In this document: in pieces, positions 52,904 through 61,225 of the stretch
How positions within the stretch are numbered: the stretch's first letter is position 1
Layout: every line of letters starts with the position of its first letter
Assembly (NCBI GenBank): GCA_044224605.1
Contig: JBGAKC010000002.1
Span: 1 to 64,000, forward strand
DNA length: 64,000 bases
Direction: 5' to 3'
From: UBA7672 sp044224605
GTDB lineage: Bacteria > Pseudomonadota > Alphaproteobacteria > Caulobacterales > Hyphomonadaceae
Position numbers and translations under genes: made by a program
The notes under the pieces: generated by a model
Database searches by the model: none
What the model saw: the letters and a program-made list of their open reading frames with translations, nothing else
Told to the model about the DNA's origin: nothing

Positions 52904-53410
52904 ATGATCAAGCCCGCCGAAGTCTCCCTGCCCAGCGACACCGAAGTGCGCGTCACGCGCGACTTCAAGGCGCCGCGCACGCTCGTGTGGCAGGCGCACA
53001 CCGACCCGAAACTTTTTCAACGCTGGATTGGAGGCTATCCGGGCTGGTCGATGCCGGTGTGCGAAATGGATGTCCGCCCCGGCGGCAAGTATCGCTGGCG
53101 CTGGCGCATGGACGAGAACGGCAAGGAGTTCGGCTTCTTCGGCGAGTTCCGTGAAGTCGAGGCGCTGGCCCATATGGTCCAGATCGAGCAGTACGATCCC
53201 GGCACGATGGGCGGGGCGATGGATGCAAGCAGCCCGACCATCAACCGCACAACATTTGCCGAGATGAACGGCGTCACCACGCTGGTCACGTTGATACAAT
53301 ACGTCTCAAAGGAAGCGCGCGACGCGGCCATCTCCACCGGCATGACCGATGGCATGGAGGTAAGCTACGCACGCCTCGACACGCTCGTCGCCGAACAGCA
53401 GGGAGGCTGA
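52904..53410 (+). CDS. SRPBCC/AHSA1 family protein, paralogue 2
   Basis: The 168-residue copy begins 1 base after paralogue 1. It shares long stretches with it (VSLPSDTEVRVTRDF, GWSMPVCEMDVRPGGKYRWRW, ENGKEFGFFGEF), which points to a recent tandem duplication. The WIGGYPGW segment differs from LGPPGW, so ligand preference may have shifted. The same START-like cavity is expected. Confidence 0.9.
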   Translation: MIKPAEVSLPSDTEVRVTRDFKAPRTLVWQAHTDPKLFQRWIGGYPGWSMPVCEMDVRPGGKYRWRWRMDENGKEFGFFGEFREVEALAHMVQIEQYDPGTMGGAMDASSPTINRTTFAEMNGVTTLVTLIQYVSKEARDAAISTGMTDGMEVSYARLDTLVAEQQGG

Positions 53411-53411
53411 C

Positions 53412-53894
53412 GTGGTCAACAAGCTCGAAATCACCCTGCCGTCAGACCGCGAGATCCGCATCACCCGCTCCTTCGACGCCCCGCGCGATCTGGTGTGGGA
53501 CTGCCACACCAAGCCCGCGCTCGTCCGCCGCTGGCTGCTCGGTCCACCGGGCTGGGAAATGCCAGTCTGCGAAATCGACCTGCGCGTCGGCGGCAAGTAC
53601 CGCTACGAATGGGAAGACAAGGACCGCGGCGTGAAAATGGGCATGGGCGGCACGTTCACCGCCGTGAAGAAGCCCGAACACATCCGATCGAAAGAGAAGT
53701 TCGACGACGACTGGACCGGCGGTGAGACCGACGTTTCCCAGGTCTTCACCGAAAGGAACGGCAAGACCACGCTCACCCTCACCGTCCTCTACGCCTCGAA
53801 ACAGGCCCGCGACGGCGCCGCCGCCACCGGCATGACCGACGGCATGGAACACGGCTATCAGCGCCTCGACGAAGTTCTCGCGAGCCTCGCCTAG
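53412..53894 (+). CDS. SRPBCC/AHSA1 family protein, paralogue 3
   Basis: The 160-residue copy starts at GTG 1 base after paralogue 2. It is more divergent, with PSDREIRITRSFDAPRDLVWDCHTKP, then WEMPVCEIDLRVGGKYRYEW and GMTDGMEHGYQRLDEVL. The fold is the same, but the pocket residues differ from copies 1 and 2, which suggests an older duplication. Confidence 0.9.
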   Translation: MVNKLEITLPSDREIRITRSFDAPRDLVWDCHTKPALVRRWLLGPPGWEMPVCEIDLRVGGKYRYEWEDKDRGVKMGMGGTFTAVKKPEHIRSKEKFDDDWTGGETDVSQVFTERNGKTTLTLTVLYASKQARDGAAATGMTDGMEHGYQRLDEVLASLA

Positions 53895-54368
53895 ATGCCC
53901 ACGACAGCGCGCCAGACCACCAGGGCCAAGACTACCGGGAAGAAGAGCGTCGCCGAGAAGCCGAAAACGGCCCGGCAAAAGACGCCCGCCCGGCTTCTCC
54001 CCGACGACGCCTCCGCCTTCCTCGCCGCCCTCGACCATCCGCTCAAGTCGGATATCGAGGCAGTGAGGAAGCTCATTCACGCCGCCGATCCCGCCATCGC
54101 CGACGGCGTGAAGTGGAACTCGCTGAGTTTCCGCCACACCGATTGGTTCGCCACCGTGAACCTCCGCTCGAAGGACGTGATCCAGCTGGTCATGCACACC
54201 GGCGCGAAAGCGAAGGACAATCCGAAGCTGAAAATCCCTGACGAGAACAACCTTCTCGTCTGGCTGGCAAAAGACCGCGCCCTCGCTACGCTCGGATCAG
54301 GCAAGACGCTGAAGGCCAACGCCAAGGCGTTCACCGCGATCGTGAAGGCGTGGGTCAGGTATGTCTGA
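53895..54368 (+). CDS. DUF1801 protein, last gene of the ArsR operon
   Basis: The 157-residue product has a basic N-terminal extension (TTARQTTRAKTTGKKSVAEKPKTA) and then the DUF1801 core: DIEAVRKLIHAADPAIADGVKWNSLSFRHTDWFATVNLRSKDVIQLVMH. Its start directly abuts the preceding stop. The lysine-rich tail could bind nucleic acid or be flexible. It ends the co-transcribed set. Confidence 0.85.
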   Translation: MPTTARQTTRAKTTGKKSVAEKPKTARQKTPARLLPDDASAFLAALDHPLKSDIEAVRKLIHAADPAIADGVKWNSLSFRHTDWFATVNLRSKDVIQLVMHTGAKAKDNPKLKIPDENNLLVWLAKDRALATLGSGKTLKANAKAFTAIVKAWVRYV

Positions 54369-54376
54369 TCGGGGAT

Positions 54377-54464
54377 CGCCGGGCGCCTGCCCGGCAGTCG
54401 CTGCGCAGCAGCGAGCTTTCAGACAACATCGCCACGCGCCGCATTGCCGGGCAGGCGCCCGGCG
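54377..54464. repeat. Inverted palindromic repeat pair between convergent genes
   Basis: CGCCGGGCGCCTGCCCGGCA (54377-54396) recurs as its exact reverse complement at 54445-54464. Each arm is itself a hairpin (GCCGGGC/GCCCGGC). A third hairpin TCGCTGC-GCA-GCAGCGA lies between. It looks like a REP/BIME-type unit and lies between the DUF1801 and gltX stops. Confidence 0.75.
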
Positions 54465-54473
54465 GTCCCGGAT

Positions 54474-55829
54474 TTATGGCGCCGCTTGCACCAGCCGCGC
54501 CCGCGCCTTCTCGGCGCCGATCAGGACCAGCATCTTGTCCATCTCTGGACCATGCTCCTGGTCGGTCAGCACGCGGCGCAGCGTCATGAACAGCGGCTTG
54601 CCCTTGCGGCCCGTCTTGGCCTTCACGGCCTCCGTCCAGCTTTTCCACGTTTCCGGCGTCACCTCACCCGCCGGGAACAGCTTCGCGGCCTCGCCGACGA
54701 ACGCCTGATCGTCTGCATCCAGCTCCGGCCCGGCCAGTCCGCCGCCATAGACAACCGTCAGCCACACCGCCACGTCGGGCACACCCTTGAGGTTACCCTT
54801 CACCGCATCCCAGAACTGTGGCGTCGCCTTGTCGCCATAGGGCAGCTTCTCAAGGCGCGGCTTCACTTTCTCGAAGCTCATCGCATGCGTCAGCTGCGCG
54901 TTCAGCCCGTCCAGCTCGTTCTCGTCGAACCGCGCCGGCGCCCGGCCCATCTTCGAGAAGGAGAACTCCATCGCCAGCTGCTGCAAACTCTCGCGCGCTT
55001 CCACCGGATCAGACGTACCGATCTTCGCCAGCAGCGAGCAGATCGCCATCGGCTCATACCCACCCGCGCGCAGCTCCTGCACCGACAGCGAACCCAGCCG
55101 TTTCGACAGCCCCTGCCCGTCCGCGCCGATCAGCAGCGGCATGTGCGCCATCTCCGGCGGCTGCGCGCCCAGCGCCAGGAAGATCTCGATCTGCGCGCCC
55201 GAATTGGTGACGTGATCCTCGCCGCGGATCACATGCGTGATCTTCGCGTCCACATCGTCCACCACCGACGGCATTGTATAGAGGAACGAGCCATCCTCGC
55301 GGATCAGAACCGGGTCCGACACCGACGAGGTGTCGATCGACTGCTGACCGCGCACCAGGTCGTTCCATTCCGCGCGTCCGCCCGACAGCTTGAAGCGCCA
55401 GTGCGGCTTGCGCCCCTCCGCTTCCAGCTTCTTGCGGTCTGCGTCCGTCAGCTCCAGCGCCGCACGGTCATAGACCGGCGGCTTGCCGCGCGAGAGCGCG
55501 ATCTTCTTCCGCCGCTCCAGCTCCTCCGCCGTCTCATAGCAGGGATAGAGCAGGCCCCTGGCCTTCAGCCCTTCCGCCGCCTCGGTGTAGCGGGCGAACT
55601 TCTCGGACTGCTTGAACGTCTCATCCCACGTCATGCCTAACCAGGTCAGGTCCGTGCGGATGCCTTCCTCGTTCCCCTTGGTGGAACGCTCAAGGTCGGT
55701 GTCGTCGATACGCAGCACAAACGTCCCGCCCTGTCCCTTCGCGAACAGCCAGTTCACGAGCGCAGTGCGGACGTTCCCGACGTGCATCTTGCCCGTGGGC
55801 GAAGGCGCAAAGCGGACTTTGACGGTCAT
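54474..55829 (-). CDS. gltX: Glutamyl-tRNA synthetase
   Basis: The 451-residue class I synthetase has RFAPSPTGKMHVGNVRTAL with the HIGH-equivalent HVGN (16-19). The KMSKS loop is GLSKRLGS (241-247). It contains the ITHVIRGEDH signature. It charges tRNA-Glu; bacteria of this class often also mischarge tRNA-Gln and depend on GatCAB. The window does not show a glutaminyl-tRNA synthetase, so this is open. Confidence 0.93.
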   Translation of the reverse strand: MTVKVRFAPSPTGKMHVGNVRTALVNWLFAKGQGGTFVLRIDDTDLERSTKGNEEGIRTDLTWLGMTWDETFKQSEKFARYTEAAEGLKARGLLYPCYETAEELERRKKIALSRGKPPVYDRAALELTDADRKKLEAEGRKPHWRFKLSGGRAEWNDLVRGQQSIDTSSVSDPVLIREDGSFLYTMPSVVDDVDAKITHVIRGEDHVTNSGAQIEIFLALGAQPPEMAHMPLLIGADGQGLSKRLGSLSVQELRAGGYEPMAICSLLAKIGTSDPVEARESLQQLAMEFSFSKMGRAPARFDENELDGLNAQLTHAMSFEKVKPRLEKLPYGDKATPQFWDAVKGNLKGVPDVAVWLTVVYGGGLAGPELDADDQAFVGEAAKLFPAGEVTPETWKSWTEAVKAKTGRKGKPLFMTLRRVLTDQEHGPEMDKMLVLIGAEKARARLVQAAP

Positions 55830-55906
55830 GGTTCAGTCTTCCGGCTGCCGGAGTGAGCGGGATGCATGTACCCATCCGGCCCGGCTTGGCAAGCAGCTGC
55901 CTGACG

Positions 55907-56869
55907 CTAGCCAAAAGCGACGGAATTCCGGGCAATAAGCTCCGACAGCAGGGTGGCGTCGAACACCTTCGCCCCATAATCGATCGAGAAGCTGGACAGC
56001 CGCGACAGCAGGTTCACGCCCACAATCATGGCCGGCTCGTCCTTGAGCCCCCACAAGTCGAAGATCGGCGCATCGGCCGCCACACAGCCCGCGTCCTTCA
56101 CCGAGAACGCCTTCATGTCGACCTTCGGCAGGGCGATAGCCTGACCGACGATGACCTGACCGGTCACGCCATAGACGCGCACATTGTCCACGCGCTCCAA
56201 CCGCGGATGCACACGTTGCAGCGCCTTGCTCAGCGGTATGTTGGCGATGCAGTTCTGCGCGCCGGTATCCAGCATCAGCCTGGCGCCCACATTCCCGACC
56301 TTGCCGTCGATCTCCGCCAGCAGGCCGTTGCGTACGCGCATATTGCCATGTGGCGCCGTCCGCTGCTGCCGCTTCGACGGCTCGATGCGCACCTGCTTGC
56401 CCTGGATGTTGAACACCAGCCGCTTGCCGATGAACACATCGGCGCCAAGGATGCCGTCGATCCGCGACAGGCCGGCGTCCGGCAGCACGGCCGCGCGAAT
56501 GTCTTTCTTCACCACAGCGCCCGTCTGGATCTCGCTGACCAGCGCCAGCGGCGTGACGGCCGTTCCGGTCGTGCCCGCAACCGTCGCCTGCCCCACGATC
56601 GGCGCGCCGAGATCGGCAACCACACGCTCGGCCAGCACCGTCGTGGTCGACCCCGTGTCGACCATGAACTGGTACGGCCCCTTATCGTTGAGCATCACCT
56701 TGGCCGTCGGCCGGCCGTAGGTGTCGACCCACGCATCCAGCGATGTCGTGATGTCTTCCTCGATCGGCACAGCCAGCCGCGAGCCTGTCACCTGCGCCGA
56801 AGCCGCGCCGGCAAAACCAATCGCCGGGATCACGCCCAGCATCATGCGCCGTGTGAAGTTGATGGTCAT
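55907..56869 (-). CDS. Exported two-domain aspartyl protease (retropepsin-like), copy 2
   Basis: The 320-residue protein has a Tat-like leader (FTRRMMLGVIPAIGFAGAASA). Two DTG motifs lie in one chain: VDTGSTTT (Asp71) and LDTGAQNC (Asp201), so it can form a pepsin-like single-chain active site. It has a YGRPTAKVMLNDKGPYQFMVDTGS start typical of the family. It lies downstream of its paralogue with a 117-base gap. The substrate is unknown. Confidence 0.88.
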   Translation of the reverse strand: MTINFTRRMMLGVIPAIGFAGAASAQVTGSRLAVPIEEDITTSLDAWVDTYGRPTAKVMLNDKGPYQFMVDTGSTTTVLAERVVADLGAPIVGQATVAGTTGTAVTPLALVSEIQTGAVVKKDIRAAVLPDAGLSRIDGILGADVFIGKRLVFNIQGKQVRIEPSKRQQRTAPHGNMRVRNGLLAEIDGKVGNVGARLMLDTGAQNCIANIPLSKALQRVHPRLERVDNVRVYGVTGQVIVGQAIALPKVDMKAFSVKDAGCVAADAPIFDLWGLKDEPAMIVGVNLLSRLSSFSIDYGAKVFDATLLSELIARNSVAFG

Positions 56870-56986
56870 GGGCGTCCTCCCGCCCGCCGCCTTGTGGCGA
56901 CCTTGTTATGCCGGGAGCTTGCGCCTCGCCGGACAGTCCCGCAAGCGGCCTGCATCAGTCCGGAGAGCGTAATTCGCCTTACGCGG

Positions 56987-57940
56987 TCAGCTGAAAGAGA
57001 CCGAATTCCGGGCCACCAGCTCCGCCAGCAGCCTGGCGTCGAACGTCCGCGCGCCATAGTCGATCGAGAACGACTCCAGCCGCGACAGCAGGTCGACCCC
57101 GACGATCATGGCCGGTTCGTCATTCAGATCCCACAGGTCGAAGATCGGCGCATCGGCGGCGATGCAACTCGAGTCCTCGACCGTGAACGCCCGCATGTCC
57201 ACCTTCGGCAGGAAGACCAGCTGGCCCGCCACGCCCTGCCCGGTCACGCCGTAGATTCGGGCGTTGTCGGCGCGGACCTGCCGCGGATAGCGCTTCAGCA
57301 GCGCGGCGTTCAGCGCCTTGTTCGCGATGCAGCTCTTGGCGCCCGTATCCAGCATCAGCCGCGTCAGTATCGTGCCGACCCGCCCATCGATCTCCGCGAG
57401 CAGTCCGCTGCGGATACGCATGTTGCTGGGCGGTGAAGCAGGCTCTTGTCGTCTGCTCGGTTCAATGCTGACGGTCTTGCCGCGAATGTCGAACGCCACC
57501 CGCCGGCCGGCAAACACGTCCGTGCCAAGGATGCCGTCTTCCTTCCTGAGCGTCTTGTCCGGAAGTACAGCGACCGAAATATCTGTCTTCTCGACAACTC
57601 CAGCCCGCAGACTCGCCAACTCGACGAGCGGCATGATCGCCGAGCCCGTCGCTCCGATCACGGTCACATCTCCAAGCGGCTCGGCGCCGAGTGTCTCGAC
57701 ATGCCGCGATGCGATCACGGTTGTGGCGGAACCGGTATCGACCAGGAACTGGAACGGTCCGCGTCCATTGATCATTACCTTGATCGTCGGACGACCATAC
57801 ATATCGAGCCAGGAGTCGACGATATAGTCCGGCTCCGGAGCTTTTGCGCCTGGCAGCATCGCCTTCTGCGCAAACGCCGGCGCCGACAGCCCGAGGGCCG
57901 GCAAGGCGCCGAGCATCCACCGTCGTGTCAGTTGCGCCAC
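56987..57940 (-). CDS. Exported two-domain aspartyl protease (retropepsin-like), copy 1
   Basis: The 317-residue paralogue has leader LTRRWMLGALPALGLSAPAFAQ and DTG motifs at Asp68 (FLVDTGSATT) and Asp198 (LDTGAKSC). Both active-site aspartates are intact, so it should be an active protease outside the cytoplasm. The two copies share the GVTGQ..GQ and SFSIDYGA segments, which suggests tandem duplication. Confidence 0.88.
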   Translation of the reverse strand: MAQLTRRWMLGALPALGLSAPAFAQKAMLPGAKAPEPDYIVDSWLDMYGRPTIKVMINGRGPFQFLVDTGSATTVIASRHVETLGAEPLGDVTVIGATGSAIMPLVELASLRAGVVEKTDISVAVLPDKTLRKEDGILGTDVFAGRRVAFDIRGKTVSIEPSRRQEPASPPSNMRIRSGLLAEIDGRVGTILTRLMLDTGAKSCIANKALNAALLKRYPRQVRADNARIYGVTGQGVAGQLVFLPKVDMRAFTVEDSSCIAADAPIFDLWDLNDEPAMIVGVDLLSRLESFSIDYGARTFDARLLAELVARNSVSFS

Positions 57941-58008
57941 CGCCTTCGCCTGCCGCCATCACGCCTTCTGCGTGCAAGCTTGAGCCGCACCGGGTTCAGC
58001 AGCAAGGC

Positions 58009-58431
58009 CTAAAACGTCGGCATCGATGCATAGAGCAGCAGGACAATACCGGCGAGCGACACGGTCCACGCCAGCGTGCGCACGACCGGTAGGCCGATGG
58101 CATAGATCGGCAGGAATGCAACCCGCCCCCAGAAGTAGAGCTGGGCGCCAAGAGCCCCGAGCTCGCTTCCGCCCCTCAGCGACATGTCGGAGATAATGGC
58201 GACGATGAAGATCGGGAATGTCTCGCGGAAATTCTTCCAGGCCCGATCGAGACGGTCGCCGATCTTGCCGATGTCCGCAGCCGGCTCGTCACGCGGCCCC
58301 AGCGCCCACGGCAGTCCCCGACCCGCCACGCTCGGCAGTACGGCTGCCAGCAGGTAGACGATGCCAAGCGCGGCGCTCGCCCAGAGCATGTTGAGTTCAG
58401 TCGTCGAAAACCCCGGCGCCACTTGGCCCAT
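58009..58431 (-). CDS. MAPEG family membrane protein
   Basis: The 140-residue protein has four hydrophobic helices and the MAPEG hallmark of a loop with RAWKNFRETFPIF between the first and second helices. It has the R-A-x-x-N-x-x-E-x-x-P-x-F pattern. Family members conjugate glutathione to hydrophobic substrates or reduce lipid peroxides. It lies 68 bases upstream of the protease gene but has no clear link to it. Confidence 0.85.
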   Translation of the reverse strand: MGQVAPGFSTTELNMLWASAALGIVYLLAAVLPSVAGRGLPWALGPRDEPAADIGKIGDRLDRAWKNFRETFPIFIVAIISDMSLRGGSELGALGAQLYFWGRVAFLPIYAIGLPVVRTLAWTVSLAGIVLLLYASMPTF

Positions 58432-58564
58432 GATGAACCTCCCCGTTTCTGATGATGCAGCCTAACCGCGTCGCACGGCGCGCCAAACAGCAAGAGCGCC
58501 GGCTAATCGCCAGCGCCCTTGCGTCATGATCGGAATTTTTCGCGCTGTACTCGCCCGGCGCGCG

Positions 58565-58786
58565 CTACTTCACGCGCTGGATCGTCTTGATCGCGAGCGG
58601 CGGCAGGCCGGACTTCTCCGAGATGACTTTGTCCTGCGCCTCGATGGCTTCGCGGATGGCCTTGTCCTTGTCGTACGGATCGTCGAGCACGTCCGCGGGC
58701 ACCTTGCGGTTCGACTTCTGCGAGCCGTCTTCATAGATGACGTTGAACAGGACGAAATCCGTGCGAGCCGTCGGCTTCTTCGCCAT
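58565..58786 (-). CDS. Small conserved hypothetical protein
   Basis: The 73-residue product (MAKKPTARTDFVLFNVIYEDG onward) has a well-placed GGAG site 9 bases before the ATG. It has a mixed alpha/beta pattern with a helix rich in Asp/Lys (DDPYDKDKAIREAIEAQDK). No membrane or signal segment. No function known to me; similar small proteins occur in relatives. An overlapping arginine-rich frame at 58570-58791 is a shadow. Confidence 0.7.
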   Translation of the reverse strand: MAKKPTARTDFVLFNVIYEDGSQKSNRKVPADVLDDPYDKDKAIREAIEAQDKVISEKSGLPPLAIKTIQRVK

Positions 58787-58908
58787 GGCAAAATCTCCTG
58801 GGGCTGCGGGAAAGGTGCGGATCAGTCCGCGAGGCTCATCTGGGCCGTATCAAGGGATTCGCAAGAGGCTGCGACACCCCGGCGCTGCTTTTCGGAGATA
58901 ATGAAAGA

Positions 58909-59895
58909 TCAGGCCGCCGCGCTGGCCATTGCCGGCGCTGCGCAGGTCTCGACCATTTCGGCCATCGCCGCCGCTCGCGCGCCGACGCCGCCGGTGATCA
59001 CCGGAGCCGCACGGCCCTGGATCGCCGCAAGGAACGCCTCGTCGGCGGCCTTCAGCGGGTCGGGCAGGATTTCCGACACATCCGCGCGGATGTCGAAGCG
59101 GGTCGTGTTCTTCACTTTCCGGGTGATGAAGTCGATCTCGACCGTGCCCGAGGCATACTCGATGCGCATCCAGCGCTCGCGCTTCTCGGCGCAACGGGAC
59201 GCGATGAGCTTGGCGTGGCCATTGTTGGCGAACAGCAGCTCGGCCGAAGCCTGATCGAGCAGGCACGTGTGCGAGGAGAAGCCGGCGCCATCCGCGCCCT
59301 TCACTTCGCCGCCGAACAGCTCGGCCGTCAGGTCGAGGTCGTGGATCATCAGGTCGAACACGACCGACACGTCTTCGCAGCGGCCATCCGGCGAGGCCGG
59401 ACCCATGCGCACGCCTTCGACGCGCTTGGGACGCTCGCCCGTGGAGAACAGCCCCATTGCCTCGAACACCAGACGCTCCTGATGGCCGACCGAGAGAACA
59501 AGATCCTTTTCGAGCGCCAGCTTGGCCAGCGCGCGGGCTTCGACGCCCGTCAGCGCGAGAGGCTTCTCGACGAGCGCGTGCTTGCCGGCTTCGAGCGCCT
59601 TGCGGGTAAGCATGGCGTGGCTGGAGGCCGGGGTCGCGATCACGAGCGCATCACAGGCGTCGGCGATCGCTTCGAACGAGGTGAACACCTCGCCCTTGCC
59701 AACCTTGGTGATGACCTTGCCCGCGGCCTCAGTATTGAGGTCGAACACGCCGACGAATTCTGCATGGAGGGAAGCTGCGAACTTCTGCGCGTGATAACCG
59801 CCGAATACGCCGGCTCCGATGACGCCAACCCGGACCTTGCCCTGGTGGCTGCCAATCACAGTGGCCGTTCTGGCCGAGGATTCGGTACGCTTCAC
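58909..59895 (-). CDS. Gfo/Idh/MocA family NAD(P)-dependent oxidoreductase
   Basis: The 328-residue enzyme starts at GTG after a strong GGAGGG. An extension of 22 residues upstream lacks this site. The Rossmann motif is VGVIGAGVFGGYHAQKF. The family signature EKPLALT carries the conserved lysine. The C-terminal half has the DLMIHDLDL motif with a probable catalytic histidine. It reduces or oxidises a sugar or sugar-like substrate. No pathway neighbours are visible. Confidence 0.9.
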   Translation of the reverse strand: MKRTESSARTATVIGSHQGKVRVGVIGAGVFGGYHAQKFAASLHAEFVGVFDLNTEAAGKVITKVGKGEVFTSFEAIADACDALVIATPASSHAMLTRKALEAGKHALVEKPLALTGVEARALAKLALEKDLVLSVGHQERLVFEAMGLFSTGERPKRVEGVRMGPASPDGRCEDVSVVFDLMIHDLDLTAELFGGEVKGADGAGFSSHTCLLDQASAELLFANNGHAKLIASRCAEKRERWMRIEYASGTVEIDFITRKVKNTTRFDIRADVSEILPDPLKAADEAFLAAIQGRAAPVITGGVGARAAAMAEMVETCAAPAMASAAA

Positions 59896-60075
59896 TGAAA
59901 CACCCTCCGACACACCTTGCGGCGCAGGTTCAGCAGATACGCGAATAACGCAGGCGCACAATTAGCGGGCCCAACAAGCTTGGTTACGCTATGTTTCAAC
60001 CCGTAAGCGCCCGAAAAGGCTTGGAAAACCCTTGCAAACACGCAATGAGACGACTGCGACTAAATGGAGGGCGTG

Positions 60076-61098
60076 ATGCCATCTGTAACATCCCGTGAGT
60101 GGCGCCTGAAACAGCGCCCGGTAGGCGAACCGAAACCCTCGGATTTCGAACTGGCTACGGTCGAATCCGCCGAGCCTGGTCCCGGCCAGGTTCAGGTCCG
60201 GAACCTCTGGATGACGGTCGACCCGTACATGCGCGGGCGGATGAACGACGCCAAGAGCTACGCCGCCCCCTTCGAACTGGGGCAGGCCATGAACGGCGGA
60301 GCCGTCGGCCAGGTGCTGGCTTCCCGTGATGATAATTTCAAACCGGGCGACCTTGTGAGCTCGTTCGCGGGCTGGCGGGAGGCGTTTACGGCCCCCGCTG
60401 CGGCCGTGAACCTGACCAAGCTCCCGAATCTCCAGCTGCCTCCGCAGGCCTATCTGGGCGTCGCCGGCATGCCAGGCCACACCGCCTGGGCCGGCCTGCT
60501 CAAGATCGGCGAGCCCAAGCCGGGCGAGACCGTGTTCGTCTCTGGCGCCGCCGGGGCGGTCGGCTCCCTCGTCGGCCAGATCGCCAAGATCAAGGGCTGC
60601 CACGTCGTCGGCTCCGCCGGCGGCAGGGACAAGTGTGACTACCTGAAATCCATCGGGTTCGATGAAGCCATCGACTACCGCGCCGCCGGGGACCTCAAGG
60701 GCCTGACCAAGGCCCTGCATCAGGCCGCCCCCAAGGGCGTAGACGTCTATTTCGACAATGTGGGCGGGGATCACCTCACCGCAGCGATCGCATGCGCCAA
60801 CATGCATGCGCGCATGCCGATCTGCGGGATGATCTCGCTCTACAACGCCACCGGCCCCATGCCCGGCCCCAACAACATGACCAACATCATCGGCCGCCGC
60901 ATCAAGATCCAGGGCTTCATCGTGTCCGACTTCGGGGCGACCTACCCCGAGTTCGTGAAGGAGATGGCGGGCTGGATCGCCTCGGGCCAGATCAAGTACG
61001 AGGAAACCGTCATGAACGGGGTCGAAAAGGCGGTCGAAGCCTTCCTCGCCCTCTTCAGAGGGGGAAACACCGGCAAAATGCTCGTGAAACTCGGCTAG
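60076..61098 (+). CDS. NADP-dependent MDR oxidoreductase (CurA/LTB4-dehydrogenase-like)
   Basis: The 340-residue protein has the quinone-oxidoreductase-like MDR fold with no catalytic zinc ligands. The nucleotide-binding motif is SGAAGAVGSLVGQIAKIKGCHVVG. The sequence VDPYMRGRMNDAKSYAAPFELGQAMNGG and DNVGGDHLTAAI match the prostaglandin-reductase/curcumin-reductase branch, which reduces alpha,beta-unsaturated carbonyls. I chose the ATG at 60076 because GGAGGGCG precedes it. An earlier ATG at 60064 is possible. Confidence 0.9.
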   Translation: MPSVTSREWRLKQRPVGEPKPSDFELATVESAEPGPGQVQVRNLWMTVDPYMRGRMNDAKSYAAPFELGQAMNGGAVGQVLASRDDNFKPGDLVSSFAGWREAFTAPAAAVNLTKLPNLQLPPQAYLGVAGMPGHTAWAGLLKIGEPKPGETVFVSGAAGAVGSLVGQIAKIKGCHVVGSAGGRDKCDYLKSIGFDEAIDYRAAGDLKGLTKALHQAAPKGVDVYFDNVGGDHLTAAIACANMHARMPICGMISLYNATGPMPGPNNMTNIIGRRIKIQGFIVSDFGATYPEFVKEMAGWIASGQIKYEETVMNGVEKAVEAFLALFRGGNTGKMLVKLG

Positions 61099-61225
61099 AA
61101 CCCCTATATACCGGCAGGACTTCGGTCCGCCGCAGTTCATATTCCCCAGTATTGAGTTCCCTGCCGCGCTTATCGCGGCCGCATGTCAGAAAGCCTCCGG
61201 ACGCGCGTCCTGCGCGGCCGCTCTT

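Noticed and set aside
58570..58791. Minus-strand frame of 73 residues offset from the small conserved gene
   Set aside because: Its Arg/Ser/Thr-rich product is an out-of-frame reading of the gene at 58565-58786, which has the ribosome-binding site.
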